Source of the DNA: Blastococcus sp.
GTDB taxonomy: Bacteria > Actinomycetota > Actinomycetes > Mycobacteriales > Geodermatophilaceae
Direction: 5' to 3'
Length of the DNA: 40,360 nt
NCBI GenBank assembly: GCA_025465355.1
Contig: JAODNN010000103.1
Coordinates: 1 to 40,360, forward strand
Shown here: piece by piece, positions 6,320 through 13,585 of the stretch
Numbering within the stretch: the stretch's first letter is position 1
How the letters are laid out: each line of letters starts with the position of its first letter
Notes under the pieces: generated by a model
What the model was told of the DNA's origin: nothing
The model's database searches: none
What the model saw: only the letters and a program-made list of their open reading frames with translations
Position numbers and translations under genes: made by a program

Positions 6320-7108
6320 GTGCCCTCGAGCCGATACGAGACGAAGGTCCGGAACACCTTCCCGCATCTCGACCAGTGGGGTCAGCGCTTCCGCACCCCG
6401 TTCGTGCCCGAACCGGGCAGCGAACTAGCCGAGGACGACACCGACTGGCAGTGGACGCCGGTCAGTCAGGTCGCGTTCTTGGGCATGGGCGCAGCGCGGG
6501 ATCACCTCCAGGCGGTCCGCGTCCACGTCGAGGCCGACGAGTTCTTCCCGTTTGCCCAGCAGACCCTGCTCCGCGCGGCCATCCTCGCTGCGGCCCAGGC
6601 GGTATGGGTCCTCGCGCCCGACGACCGCAAAGAGCGGCTCCAAAGAGCCCGCACGTTCGCCCTCGAGAACCTCAAACAGCACCTGGCGTTCCTGCGCGAT
6701 GTGCAAGCCCTGTCGCCCACCCCGCACGCGGCCACCGACGCGGTCGAGCGTCACGCCGCCCAGCGGCGGGCTGAACTGGCTGACCTCCGGGCAGCTGCCG
6801 GGCAGGGGTCGTTGCCCCTGAACGCCACGGACGTCATCCAGCAGGCGGTCCTCGCCACGTGGGGCAGCCGCGAGATGGCGACGGAGGCGCGGGTGGAGTG
6901 GCGACGGGGATCCGGCGCGGCACACGGCCTGCCGTGGTCACTGCTCGGTCGTCAGGAAACCCGCCAAGCGGGGGCCGCGGACGCCCACGGGATAGCCACG
7001 TTCCACGCCGGCGGCAGCATCGACGCCCTCGCGAACTCCTACCTGTGCGCCCATGGCCTGCTTGCGAACGCGTTCAAGCTCCTCGACCGGCGAGGCACTC
7101 GGCCCTGA
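6320..7108 (+). CDS. unrecognised mostly helical protein
   Basis: A 262-residue soluble protein that I cannot assign to a family. It begins VPSSRYETKVRNTFPHLDQW and contains long Ala/Leu-rich helices (FAQQTLLRAAILAAAQAVWVL, RARTFALENLKQHLAFL, DAVERHAAQRRAELADL). Toward the C-terminus is EWRRGSGAAHGLPW, an Arg-x(5/6)-His arrangement on a helical background, which recalls the Rx4-6H motif of HEPN nucleases. That resemblance is weak. It has no signal peptide or membrane segment. The start was placed at GTG 6320 because protein-like sequence begins there and a hexamer sits six bases before it. It lies in the accessory block, followed by repeat copy B. Confidence 0.7.
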   Translation: MPSSRYETKVRNTFPHLDQWGQRFRTPFVPEPGSELAEDDTDWQWTPVSQVAFLGMGAARDHLQAVRVHVEADEFFPFAQQTLLRAAILAAAQAVWVLAPDDRKERLQRARTFALENLKQHLAFLRDVQALSPTPHAATDAVERHAAQRRAELADLRAAAGQGSLPLNATDVIQQAVLATWGSREMATEARVEWRRGSGAAHGLPWSLLGRQETRQAGAADAHGIATFHAGGSIDALANSYLCAHGLLANAFKLLDRRGTRP

Positions 7109-7125
7109 CTGCTGGCCGTCGGCCC

Positions 7126-7290
7126 GCGTCCCGGCCGCAATCTCACGCTCATCGCCGCAATCTCACGCACGCCGCGGCGCAATCCCACGCTCGCCGCCGC
7201 ACTTGGATGCACACCGAGATTGCGCTGGCGCTCGTCACGCCCGCAAAGGTGACGCTCGCCGACAACGCCGGTCGGCGAGGGCCACCGTTG
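7126..7290 (-). repeat. dispersed GAGATTGCG-type repeat, copy B
   Basis: This is the inverted counterpart of copy A at 3240-3400. Units CCGCAATCTCACGC occur at about 7136 and 7156, a GCGCAATCCCACGC unit at about 7178, and an opposing GAGATTGCGC at about 7217, so the same hairpin plus tandem-unit layout is kept. The conserved stretch between the hairpin arms reads GTGTGCATCCAAGTGCG on the minus strand here and GTGTGCGTCCAAGTGCG in copy A. It fills the gap between the convergent genes at 6320-7108 and 7308-7949. Confidence 0.7.
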
Positions 7291-7294
7291 CGGG
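7240..7294. terminator. long imperfect hairpin between convergent genes
   Basis: CCCGCAAAGGTGACGCTCGCC-GAC (7240-7263) pairs imperfectly with GTCGGCGAGGGCCACCGTT-GCGG (7271-7293) around a 7-base loop. It lies between two genes that converge, so it may act as a bidirectional terminator. It has no T-run. It also forms one end of repeat copy B. Confidence 0.45.
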
Positions 7295-7307
7295 GCGCGA
7301 GGAGCTC

Positions 7308-7949
7308 TCAGCGCCGGCCGAGGGGCGGATTGGGCAGGACCGGCCTCCCGAAGGTCGACGCGACCACCCCGGCCAGTGCCGTGTACCAGGCGACCGCGGC
7401 CGTGATGATCCCCAGCCAGCCACCGATCTTGGTCACGGTCGCCGAGGCGTTCAGCGCGCCGGCGCCGAGGAAGTAGAACGTGGCCGCAAGTAGGACGAAG
7501 AGAGCGACCAGCGCCGCGGTCGTCCGCAGCGACGCCACCAACATGATCGTCGTGAAGATGCCCCACGAGATGAGGAACCAGCCGATGGCGGTGGGAGCGC
7601 TGGTGCCCAGGCTCTTCACGTAGAACGTGACCAGGGCCCAGTAGGACAGCCAGAACGCGCCGTACGAGCCGAACGCGGTCGCGCCGAAGGTGTTGCCCTT
7701 GCGGAACTCCCACATGCCGGCCGCGAACTGCCCCACCCCGCCGTAGGCCAGCGCGAGGCCGAACACGACCGGTTCGGCGGCCGTGGGGATCAGGCCGGCG
7801 TTGACCAGGCTGAGCAGGAACGTCGTCAGTGCGAATGCCGAGAGGCCCAGGGGAGCGGGGTCGGCGATGGACCGGGCGCTCTCCGAGGCCCACTCGGCAG
7901 CGTTGGCGGCCCCTCCCGAATCGGCAGCCAGTTCGGCGTGTGCGGCCAT
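7308..7949 (-). CDS. satP: GPR1/FUN34/YaaH-family acetate transporter
   Basis: A 213-residue membrane protein of the AceTr (SatP) family, which moves acetate or succinate with protons across the cytoplasmic membrane. The family signature appears as DPAPLGLSAFALTTFLLS at the start of TM1; the usual Asn of NPxPLGL is Asp here. About six membrane segments follow (VVFGLALAYGGVGQFAAG, FGSYGAFWLSYWALVTFYV, AIGWFLISWGIFTTIMLV, ALVALFVLLAATFYFLG, WLGIITAAVAWYTALAG). ATG 7949 is preferred; the frame remains open to 7991, but that extension crosses the promoter-like -10. A CRP-type palindrome lies 31 bases upstream of the start, consistent with carbon-source control. Confidence 0.9.
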   Translation of the reverse strand: MAAHAELAADSGGAANAAEWASESARSIADPAPLGLSAFALTTFLLSLVNAGLIPTAAEPVVFGLALAYGGVGQFAAGMWEFRKGNTFGATAFGSYGAFWLSYWALVTFYVKSLGTSAPTAIGWFLISWGIFTTIMLVASLRTTAALVALFVLLAATFYFLGAGALNASATVTKIGGWLGIITAAVAWYTALAGVVASTFGRPVLPNPPLGRR

Positions 7950-7973
7950 CTCGCGCCGTCCTCTCGTCGCAGG

Positions 7974-7995
7974 ACTATATGTGATCTGCATTACA
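7974..7995 (-). promoter_or_regulatory. CRP/FNR-like operator abutting the satP -10
   Basis: TGTGATCTGCATTACA (7980-7995) matches the CRP palindrome TGTGA-N6-TCACA with one mismatch. On the minus strand the hexamer TATAGT (7979-7974) directly adjoins it as a satP -10 box, with a predicted short leader to ATG 7949. The operator would sit between -10 and -35, a position more typical of repression than activation. Confidence 0.6.
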
Positions 7996-8151
7996 CGCCC
8001 GGGCGGTTGTTCGTGCCAACGGCTGGCGTTCCGGTTCGCCCCGGTTCAGGGGCGGCACCACGTTCCTGTGCCGGCCGCCCGCGCGTTCGACGGCGGTGAC
8101 GGTGGGCACCAAGACACCGGGGCGGGGACCGACCGAGCGAGGGTGGCAGAC

Positions 8152-8958
8152 ATGGAGAACCGGAACCTGGGCCGAGGTAGCGTCAGCGTGCCGGTGGTCG
8201 GGCTCGGCACCTGGCGGCGGCTCGAGGCCGCCGCCGCGGCCGGCCGGCACCGGGAGCTCATCGACACCGCCCTCGCGGTCGGCATCCGGCTCGTCGACAC
8301 CTCACCGATGTACGGCTCCGCCGAGCGACTGCTCGCCGAGGCGCTCGACGGCACGCGCGAGCAGGTCGTCATCGCCGACAAGGTCTGGACGCCGTCGCCG
8401 GAGGAGGGCGTGGCGCAGCTGGCCCGCGCCGTCGACTGGTACGGCGGCCGCGTCGATCTCATGCAGATCCACAACCTCGTGGCGTGGGCTGCGCACCTCC
8501 CGATGCTCGAGGCCGCCCGGGCCCAGGGGCTGGTCGGCCTCATCGGTGCCACCCACTACTCGACGGCGGCCTTCCCCGAACTCGCGGAGGTCATGTCCAC
8601 CGGCCGCATCGACACCATCCAGGTGCCCTACAACCCGATGCAGCGCGAGGTCGAGCGCACGATCCTGCCGCTCGCTGACGATCTCGGGCTCGGCGTCCTG
8701 CTCATGCGCCCGCTCGGTGAGGGACGCCTCGTGCGCCGTCAGCCCGGCGCGGCCGAGCTCGCGCCGCTGCGCCCCTTCGGGGTGACCACCTGGGTGCAGG
8801 CCCTTATCAAGTGGGGCCTGAGCGATCCGCGCGTCCACGTCTCGCTGGCCGCGACGGCCCATCCCGAACGGCTTCAGGAGAACGCCGCCGCGGGGTCGCC
8901 GCCCTGGTTCGGGCCGGAGGAACGGGCACTCGTGCTGCGCCTGGCCGAAGCGCACTGA
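8152..8958 (+). CDS. aldo/keto reductase family oxidoreductase
   Basis: A 268-residue cytoplasmic (alpha/beta)8-barrel oxidoreductase, expected to reduce aldehydes or ketones with NADPH. The family tetrad is visible: Asp49 (RLVDTSPMYG), Tyr54, Lys77 (VIADKVWTP) and His107 (DLMQIHN). The C-terminal cofactor segment is short (PRVHVSLAATAHPERLQENAAAG); in classical members it carries SIPG-type residues for the 2'-phosphate of NADPH, so cofactor preference is uncertain. ATG 8152 has GAGGG 8 bases upstream. It lies divergent from satP and just upstream of two MarR genes, whose operator lies between. The substrate cannot be read from context. Confidence 0.88.
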   Translation: MENRNLGRGSVSVPVVGLGTWRRLEAAAAAGRHRELIDTALAVGIRLVDTSPMYGSAERLLAEALDGTREQVVIADKVWTPSPEEGVAQLARAVDWYGGRVDLMQIHNLVAWAAHLPMLEAARAQGLVGLIGATHYSTAAFPELAEVMSTGRIDTIQVPYNPMQREVERTILPLADDLGLGVLLMRPLGEGRLVRRQPGAAELAPLRPFGVTTWVQALIKWGLSDPRVHVSLAATAHPERLQENAAAGSPPWFGPEERALVLRLAEAH

Positions 8959-8980
8959 CGCACCGCACAGTCTGTGCTCA

Positions 8981-9027
8981 CTTGACACTGCAAGCGAAGC
9001 TCGGGCGTGCTTCCTTGCACTGTCAAG
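8981..9027. promoter_or_regulatory. double palindromic operator upstream of marR-type gene
   Basis: CTTGACACTGCAAG (8981-8994) and CTTGCACTGTCAAG (9014-9027) are each a CTTG-N6-CAAG palindrome and are reverse complements of one another except at one position. Their centres are 33 bp apart, about three helical turns. This is the expected layout of a cooperative two-dimer MarR operator, most likely bound by the product of the next gene. Confidence 0.7.
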
Positions 9028-9053
9028 CGATCGAGGGACAAGGAAGACGTGTC

Positions 9054-9572
9054 ATGCCCCGCTATGCTCGGCCCGTGGAAGCGCCCGCGGAGCCGCGTTG
9101 GCTCGACGACGACGAGTCGCAGTCCTGGCTCGCGCTCGCCGGCATGCTGGTGTGGCTTCCCGACGCACTCGACGCGCAACTGCAGCGCGACGCCGGTCTC
9201 AGTCACTTCGAGTATCAGGTGATGGCGATGCTGTCGATGTCGCCCGACCGCACCCGGCGGATGAGTGAAGTGGCCGAGCTCGCCAACGGCTCGTTGACCC
9301 GGCTGTCCCGCGCCGTCGATCGGCTGAGCAAGCGCGGCTGGGTGTGCCGGCGACCGGACCCGACCGACGGCCGCTACACGCTGGCTGTCCTCACCGACGC
9401 CGGCTGGGACAAGGTGGTGCAGACCGCGCCCGGGCACGTCGCGGAGGTCCGCCGCCTGGTCTTCGATCCGCTCACGAAGGCGCAGGCGCGGCAGCTCAGC
9501 GACATCGGGGCGCGCATCCAGCGGGCCATCGGTCCGCGCGACGGGTGCGCCCCACCCTCGTCCGGTGCCTGA
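9054..9572 (+). CDS. MarR-family transcriptional regulator (first of tandem pair)
   Basis: A 172-residue winged-helix regulator. After a leader comes WLDDDESQSWLALAGML, then the MarR core: LQRDAGLSHFEYQVMAML, RRMSEVAELANGSLTRLSRAVDRLSKRGWV (recognition helix) and the wing CRRPDPTDGRYTLAVLTDAGW. Such proteins bind palindromes as dimers and release DNA on binding small phenolic or lipophilic ligands. ATG 9054 has AAGGAAG upstream. An in-frame GTG at 9075 lies six bases after TATGCT (9063-9068) and may be the real, leaderless start (VEAPAEPRWLDDDE), matching the layout of the next gene. It is followed by a paralogue, and a double operator lies upstream. Confidence 0.9.
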   Translation: MPRYARPVEAPAEPRWLDDDESQSWLALAGMLVWLPDALDAQLQRDAGLSHFEYQVMAMLSMSPDRTRRMSEVAELANGSLTRLSRAVDRLSKRGWVCRRPDPTDGRYTLAVLTDAGWDKVVQTAPGHVAEVRRLVFDPLTKAQARQLSDIGARIQRAIGPRDGCAPPSSGA

Positions 9573-9606
9573 GCGCACCGCTCCTGACGGCTGCGGCGGT
9601 CCCAGT

Positions 9607-9612
9607 ACCGTC
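9607..9612 (+). promoter_or_regulatory. leaderless -10 element of second marR-type gene
   Basis: TACCGT (TANNNT) is followed by six bases and then GTG 9619. The first marR has the same layout: TATGCT, six bases, then GTG 9075. This supports GTG 9619 as the translation start. Confidence 0.5.
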
Positions 9613-9618
9613 CGACCC

Positions 9619-10122
9619 GTGGCGCAGCAGTGGCTCGACGATGATCAGCAACGGACCTGGCGGTCCTGGCTCACCGTCGCCGAACTGCTCCCGCGGACCC
9701 TGGATGCGCAGTTGCAGCGGGACGCCGGCATCAGCCACGCCGCCTACGTCGTCCTCGCGATGCTGTCGGAGTCACCCGACCGCAGCCGCCGGATGAGTGA
9801 CCTCGCCCGCCGGGCCAACCAGTCGCAGAGCCGTCTGTCGCACACGATCGCGCGGCTGGAGGAGCGCGGCTGGGTCCGCCGCGAGCGGGCCGCGGAGGAC
9901 GGCCGGGGCAACCGCGCCGTGCTGACCGACGCCGGCTGGGACGTCGTCCGGGCGGCGGCGCCGGGTCACGCGGCGGCCGTCAGGGACGCCCTGTTCGCGT
10001 CGATGACCAGCGAGCAGACCCGGGTGGTCGGCGAGGCACTCGACGCCGTCCTCGAGCGGCTGGATCCCGACCGGAGCCTGCGCGTGGAGTACGACGGTCC
10101 GGAGGGCCAGAGCTCCGAGTAG
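9619..10122 (+). CDS. MarR-family transcriptional regulator (second of tandem pair)
   Basis: A 167-residue winged-helix protein and a clear paralogue of the preceding gene: WLDDDQQRTWRSWL, LQRDAGISHAAYVVLAML, RRMSDLARRANQSQSRLSHTIARLEERGWV, and the wing RERAAEDGRGNRAVLTDAGW. The recognition helix differs from that of the first copy (QSQSRLSHTIARL against GSLTRLSRAVDRL), so target sites may differ. The frame is open to GTG 9565, which would overlap the first gene by 8 bases, but the conserved start and the TACCGT hexamer favour GTG 9619. It converges on the carboxyltransferase gene with a 15-base gap. Ligand unknown. Confidence 0.88.
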   Translation: MAQQWLDDDQQRTWRSWLTVAELLPRTLDAQLQRDAGISHAAYVVLAMLSESPDRSRRMSDLARRANQSQSRLSHTIARLEERGWVRRERAAEDGRGNRAVLTDAGWDVVRAAAPGHAAAVRDALFASMTSEQTRVVGEALDAVLERLDPDRSLRVEYDGPEGQSSE

Positions 10123-10137
10123 GGGCCGAGCGAGACC

Positions 10138-11676
10138 TCAGCGGCCGAGGTGGCGGTAGCGGTGCAGCCGGCTGCGGAAGCGCTCGTTGTCGTCCCGGCC
10201 GAGCAGCCCGGCCAGCTCTTCGCCGAGCACCCGCCCGAGGCGCAGGCAGAACTCGACCGGCTCGTCGGCGGCATCCGGACGCTCGGGCACCACCCGGTCG
10301 ATGATCCCGGCCCGCCACAGATCGGTGGCCCGCACCCCCTGGGCGGCGGCCATCTCATCGGCGTGGTCGATGTCCCGGTGGACGATGGCGCTCGCCCCCT
10401 CGGGCGGCAGCGGGCCGAGCCAGCCGTTCGCCGCGGCCAGCACCCGGTCGGCCGGCACGAGCGCCAGCGCCCCTCCGCCGGTGCCCTGACCCAGGAGCAC
10501 CGCCAGGGTCGGGGCCTTGAGCATCACGAGGTCCTGCAGGCACCGGGCGATCTCACCGGCCAGCCCGCCCTCCTCGGCCTCCCTCGAGAGCGCCGCCCCG
10601 GGGGTGTCGATGAGCGTGACGAGAGGCAGCCGCAGTTCGGCGGCCAGGTGCATGCCGCGCCGGGCCTCCCGCAGCGCCGCCGGCCCGAGCGGGGCCGAGA
10701 GCGACTGGCCGCGCCGGTCCTGGCCGAGGACGACGCAGGGGGCGCCGCCGAAGCGGGCCAGTGCCAGCAGCAGGCCCGGGTCCTTCTCGCCGGCGCCGGT
10801 TCCGCTGAGCCCGACGACGTCGGTGGCCGCGACCCGCAGCAGGCCGCGCGCCCCCGGCCGGTCGGTGCGCCGCGACGCGGTGACGACGTCCCAGGCGCTG
10901 CGGTGGTCCTCCGGATCGTCGGCGTCGGTGCCGTCCTCCGGCCGCGGCCGCTCGGCACCGCTGACGTCGAGGTGCCAGGTCTGTCGCGCGGCCAGCACCC
11001 GCAGCGCCCGGTCGGCGACCTCGGCGATCTGCTCGTGCGGGACGACGGCGTCGAGCAGGCCGTGCTCGGCCATGTGCTCGGCGGTCTGCACGCCCTCGGG
11101 AAACTTCTCGCCGTACAGCGACTGGTAGACCCGCGGCCCCAGGAACCCGATCGAGGCCCCTGGCTCGGCGATGGTCACGTGGCCGAGCGATCCCCACGAC
11201 GCCAGCACCCCGCCGAAGGTGGGGTTGCGCAGGTAGACCAGGTAGGGGAGCCCGGCCTCCTTGTGGCGGGCGATGGCCGCGGTGATGCCGATCATCTGGA
11301 GGAAGGCGACGGTGCCCTCCTGCATCCGGGTTCCGCCGGAGACAGGGGCGGCCAGCAGCGGCAGCCCTTCCTCGGTGGCCCGCTCGACGGCCGCGATGAG
11401 GCGATCCGCCGCGGCCACCCCGATGGAGCCCGCGAGGAAGCCGAACTCGCCGGCGACCACCGCGACGCGGCGCCCGCGCAGCCGGCCCTCGCCGGTGATG
11501 ATCGACTCGTCCTGCCGGCTCTTCTCCGCGGCGGCCACCAACTCGCGGCGGTACTGCTCGGTGACCTCCCGGACCGGCACGGGGGAGTCCCAGGAGGTCC
11601 ACGACCCGGGGTCGAGGACGAGGTCGCGCAGCGTCCGCGCGTCCATGCGGCTGGGGGCGGCCTCGGGCGCGCTCAC
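10138..11676 (-). CDS. fused beta/alpha acyl-CoA carboxyltransferase
   Basis: A 512-residue single-chain carboxyltransferase. The first half resembles AccD (TGEGRLRGRRVAVVAGEFGFLAGSIG, VSGGTRMQEGTVAFLQM, NPTFGGVLASWGSLGHVTIAEPGASIGFLGPRV) but lacks the Cys4 zinc ribbon that normally opens bacterial AccD. The second half resembles AccA (GEKDPGLLLALARFGGAPCVVLGQDRRG, LPLVTLIDTPGAAL, LLGQGTGGGALALVPADRVLAAANGWLGPLPPEGASAI). Such enzymes transfer CO2 between biotin and a CoA ester. No biotin carboxylase or biotin carrier gene is nearby. GTG 11676 overlaps the stop of the CoA-transferase (GTGA), so the two are translationally coupled and probably act on the same CoA ester, whose identity is unknown. 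Confidence 0.85.
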   Translation of the reverse strand: MSAPEAAPSRMDARTLRDLVLDPGSWTSWDSPVPVREVTEQYRRELVAAAEKSRQDESIITGEGRLRGRRVAVVAGEFGFLAGSIGVAAADRLIAAVERATEEGLPLLAAPVSGGTRMQEGTVAFLQMIGITAAIARHKEAGLPYLVYLRNPTFGGVLASWGSLGHVTIAEPGASIGFLGPRVYQSLYGEKFPEGVQTAEHMAEHGLLDAVVPHEQIAEVADRALRVLAARQTWHLDVSGAERPRPEDGTDADDPEDHRSAWDVVTASRRTDRPGARGLLRVAATDVVGLSGTGAGEKDPGLLLALARFGGAPCVVLGQDRRGQSLSAPLGPAALREARRGMHLAAELRLPLVTLIDTPGAALSREAEEGGLAGEIARCLQDLVMLKAPTLAVLLGQGTGGGALALVPADRVLAAANGWLGPLPPEGASAIVHRDIDHADEMAAAQGVRATDLWRAGIIDRVVPERPDAADEPVEFCLRLGRVLGEELAGLLGRDDNERFRSRLHRYRHLGR

Positions 11677-12920
11677 GTGGCGTGCCCGTCCTCGACGTCG
11701 TCCGTGGCCGGCTGGGGAAAGCCGTCGGCGCCACCTGACAACCAGGCGCGGATCGCGTCGCCGTCGGAACCGAGGACCGGGGGAGCGGCATGCTCGCGGC
11801 GGGTCGTCTCCACCTCGCCGTCCGGGCCCGCTGCGAAGAACCGCAGCGGTGGTCCGGGAAGGGACAGCCGGCCCAGCGTCTCGTGCTCGACCTCGACCAG
11901 CAGCCCCTGGGAGAGCGTCTGGTCCCAGCCGTAGACCTCGTCGAGGGTGCGGACCTTGCCGGCCGGGATGCCGGCGCTGGCCAGCCGGGCCAGCAGGTCC
12001 CCGGGGGAGATGTCGGCGAAGGCGGCCTCCAGCAGTTCGATGACCTGCTGCCGGCGCTCGACACGCTCGCTGTTGGTCGCCAGGCCGGGCGCGTCCGGGT
12101 CCAGCCCGAACTCGGCGCACAGCTTCCGCCACAGCGATTCCGAGCCGCAGGAGAGCTGCACGCTGCCGCCCGCACAGCGGAACAGCCCATAGGGTGCGAT
12201 GGAGGGGTGGTGGTTGCCCTGTGCCTGCCCGACCTTCCCGGCCACCGTCCACGCCGTCCCCTGGAAGGCGTGCACGCCGACGATCGCGGCGAGCAGCGAG
12301 GTCCGCACCACCTGTCCGCGCCCGGTCCGCTCGCGCTCGAGCAGGGCGGCGAGCACGCCGTAGGCGCCGTACATGCCGGCCAGCAGGTCCCCGATCGGGA
12401 CGCCGACCCGCTGCGGGTCGTCGGGGCCCGACCCGGTGAGCGACATCAGGCCGCCCTCGCCCTGGGCGATCTGGTCGTAGCCGGCGCGGCCGCCCTCCGG
12501 GCCGTCGTGCCCGAAACCGCTGATGGCCAGGGTGACCAGCCGGGGGTTGAGCGCCTCCAGCACATCGGTGCCGAATCCGAGGCGGGCCAGCGTGCCGGGG
12601 CGGAAGTTCTCGAGCAGCACGTCGGCCCGGCGGAGCAGCTCGGTGAGCACCGCCTTGTCCGCGTCGTCCTTCAGGTCGAGGGTGATCGACTCCTTGTTGC
12701 GGTTGGCCGACAGGAAGTACGTCGACTCACGACCGGCCGCTTCGGGCTGGACGAAGGGCGGCCCCCATCCCCGGGTGTCGTCGCCGCTCCCGGGGTTCTC
12801 CACCTTGATCACGCGCGCGCCGAGGTCGCCGAGCATCATCCCGGCGTGCGGCCCCGCCAGGGCCCGCGTCAGGTCGACGACGAGGATGCCCTCGAGTGGG
12901 CCGCTCTGGGGTCCGGTCAT
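11673..12920 (-). CDS. CaiB/BaiF family class III CoA-transferase
   Basis: A 415-residue cytoplasmic enzyme with the complete family layout: LEGILVVDLTRALAGPHAGMMLGDLGARVIKVENPG, RNKESITLDLK, VLLENFRPGTLARLGF, and GYDQIAQGEGGLM, where Asp149 is the expected catalytic residue that forms the mixed anhydride. Family members move CoA between organic acids such as carnitine, formate/oxalate or dicarboxylates. Substrate cannot be predicted from sequence alone. The ATG has AGAGGAG 8 bases upstream. It overlaps the downstream carboxyltransferase by 4 bases. Upstream, fthC lies 46 bp away on the same strand, and a GATACT-like -10 in that gap suggests its own promoter. Confidence 0.92.
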   Translation of the reverse strand: MTGPQSGPLEGILVVDLTRALAGPHAGMMLGDLGARVIKVENPGSGDDTRGWGPPFVQPEAAGRESTYFLSANRNKESITLDLKDDADKAVLTELLRRADVLLENFRPGTLARLGFGTDVLEALNPRLVTLAISGFGHDGPEGGRAGYDQIAQGEGGLMSLTGSGPDDPQRVGVPIGDLLAGMYGAYGVLAALLERERTGRGQVVRTSLLAAIVGVHAFQGTAWTVAGKVGQAQGNHHPSIAPYGLFRCAGGSVQLSCGSESLWRKLCAEFGLDPDAPGLATNSERVERRQQVIELLEAAFADISPGDLLARLASAGIPAGKVRTLDEVYGWDQTLSQGLLVEVEHETLGRLSLPGPPLRFFAAGPDGEVETTRREHAAPPVLGSDGDAIRAWLSGGADGFPQPATDDVEDGHAT

Positions 12921-12966
12921 GCGGGTACTCCTCTGGCTGCGAAGTCGGAGCGCGAGTATCTCAGCA

Positions 12967-13578
12967 CTAAGGCAATTTCGGCCAGGGTGACCTGGCCGGC
13001 AGGTTCTGCCAGCCCCCGGACGGCGTGATCACGGCGGTCACGCGGCGATCGTGCGCCTCCACGGGCAGGTCCTCGACGAGCTCGTCGTCGAACACCAGCG
13101 CGATCAGCACGGCGTCGGGCCGCGCATGCCGCAGCGCCCGGTCGTAGTAGCCACCGCCGCGCCCGAGCCGCGACCCGTCCCGGCCCACGGCCAGAGCGGG
13201 GACGACGACGACGTCGGCGGCGCTCAGGGCGGTCGTGCCCAGCCGCGGCCCTACCGGTTCGAGCAAGCCGAAACGACCCGGTGCGAGCCGCCCCGAGTCC
13301 ACCGCCCAGTGCAGGCCGTGGCCGGCTTCGGGCACCACGGGAAGCAGCACCCGGACACCGAGCTGGGTGTAGGCGGCCGGCAGCCGGCCGTGCCCGGGCT
13401 CGATCTCGTCCGGCACGAACGCGGCGATGGTGCGGGCGGCCGCCAGCCCGCGCAGCAGCGTCGTCGTGACCGCCGCCGCGGCAGCGGCCCGCTCGGCCAC
13501 CGGCCGCTCCCGGCGACGAGTCAGCAGGCGGCCGCGCAGTGCCGACTTGGCGGCGCCGACCTGGGTCGGAAGGGTCAC
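12967..13578 (-). CDS. fthC: 5-formyltetrahydrofolate cyclo-ligase
   Basis: A 203-residue enzyme that converts 5-formyl-THF to 5,10-methenyl-THF with ATP, returning inhibitory folate to the one-carbon pool. Seen in sequence: KSALRGRLLTRRRERP at the N-terminus, IAAFVPDEIEPGHGRLPAA, VVVPALAVGRDGSRLGRGGGYYDRAL with the ATP/Mg-binding GRGGGYYDR motif, and a late VFDDELVEDLPVEAHDRRVTAVITP. Length is normal for the family. GTG 13578 has no Shine-Dalgarno but lies 7 bases after TAGCCT, so it is probably leaderless. It diverges from galU across 27 bp, as in mycobacteria. Confidence 0.92.
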   Translation of the reverse strand: MTLPTQVGAAKSALRGRLLTRRRERPVAERAAAAAAVTTTLLRGLAAARTIAAFVPDEIEPGHGRLPAAYTQLGVRVLLPVVPEAGHGLHWAVDSGRLAPGRFGLLEPVGPRLGTTALSAADVVVVPALAVGRDGSRLGRGGGYYDRALRHARPDAVLIALVFDDELVEDLPVEAHDRRVTAVITPSGGWQNLPARSPWPKLP

Positions 13579-13585
13579 ACGAGGA

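Noticed and set aside
8965-8977. GCACAGTCTGTGC palindrome as terminator of the reductase gene
   Set aside because: The hairpin would have a one-base loop, so it cannot fold as a terminator; a binding site is possible but unsupported.
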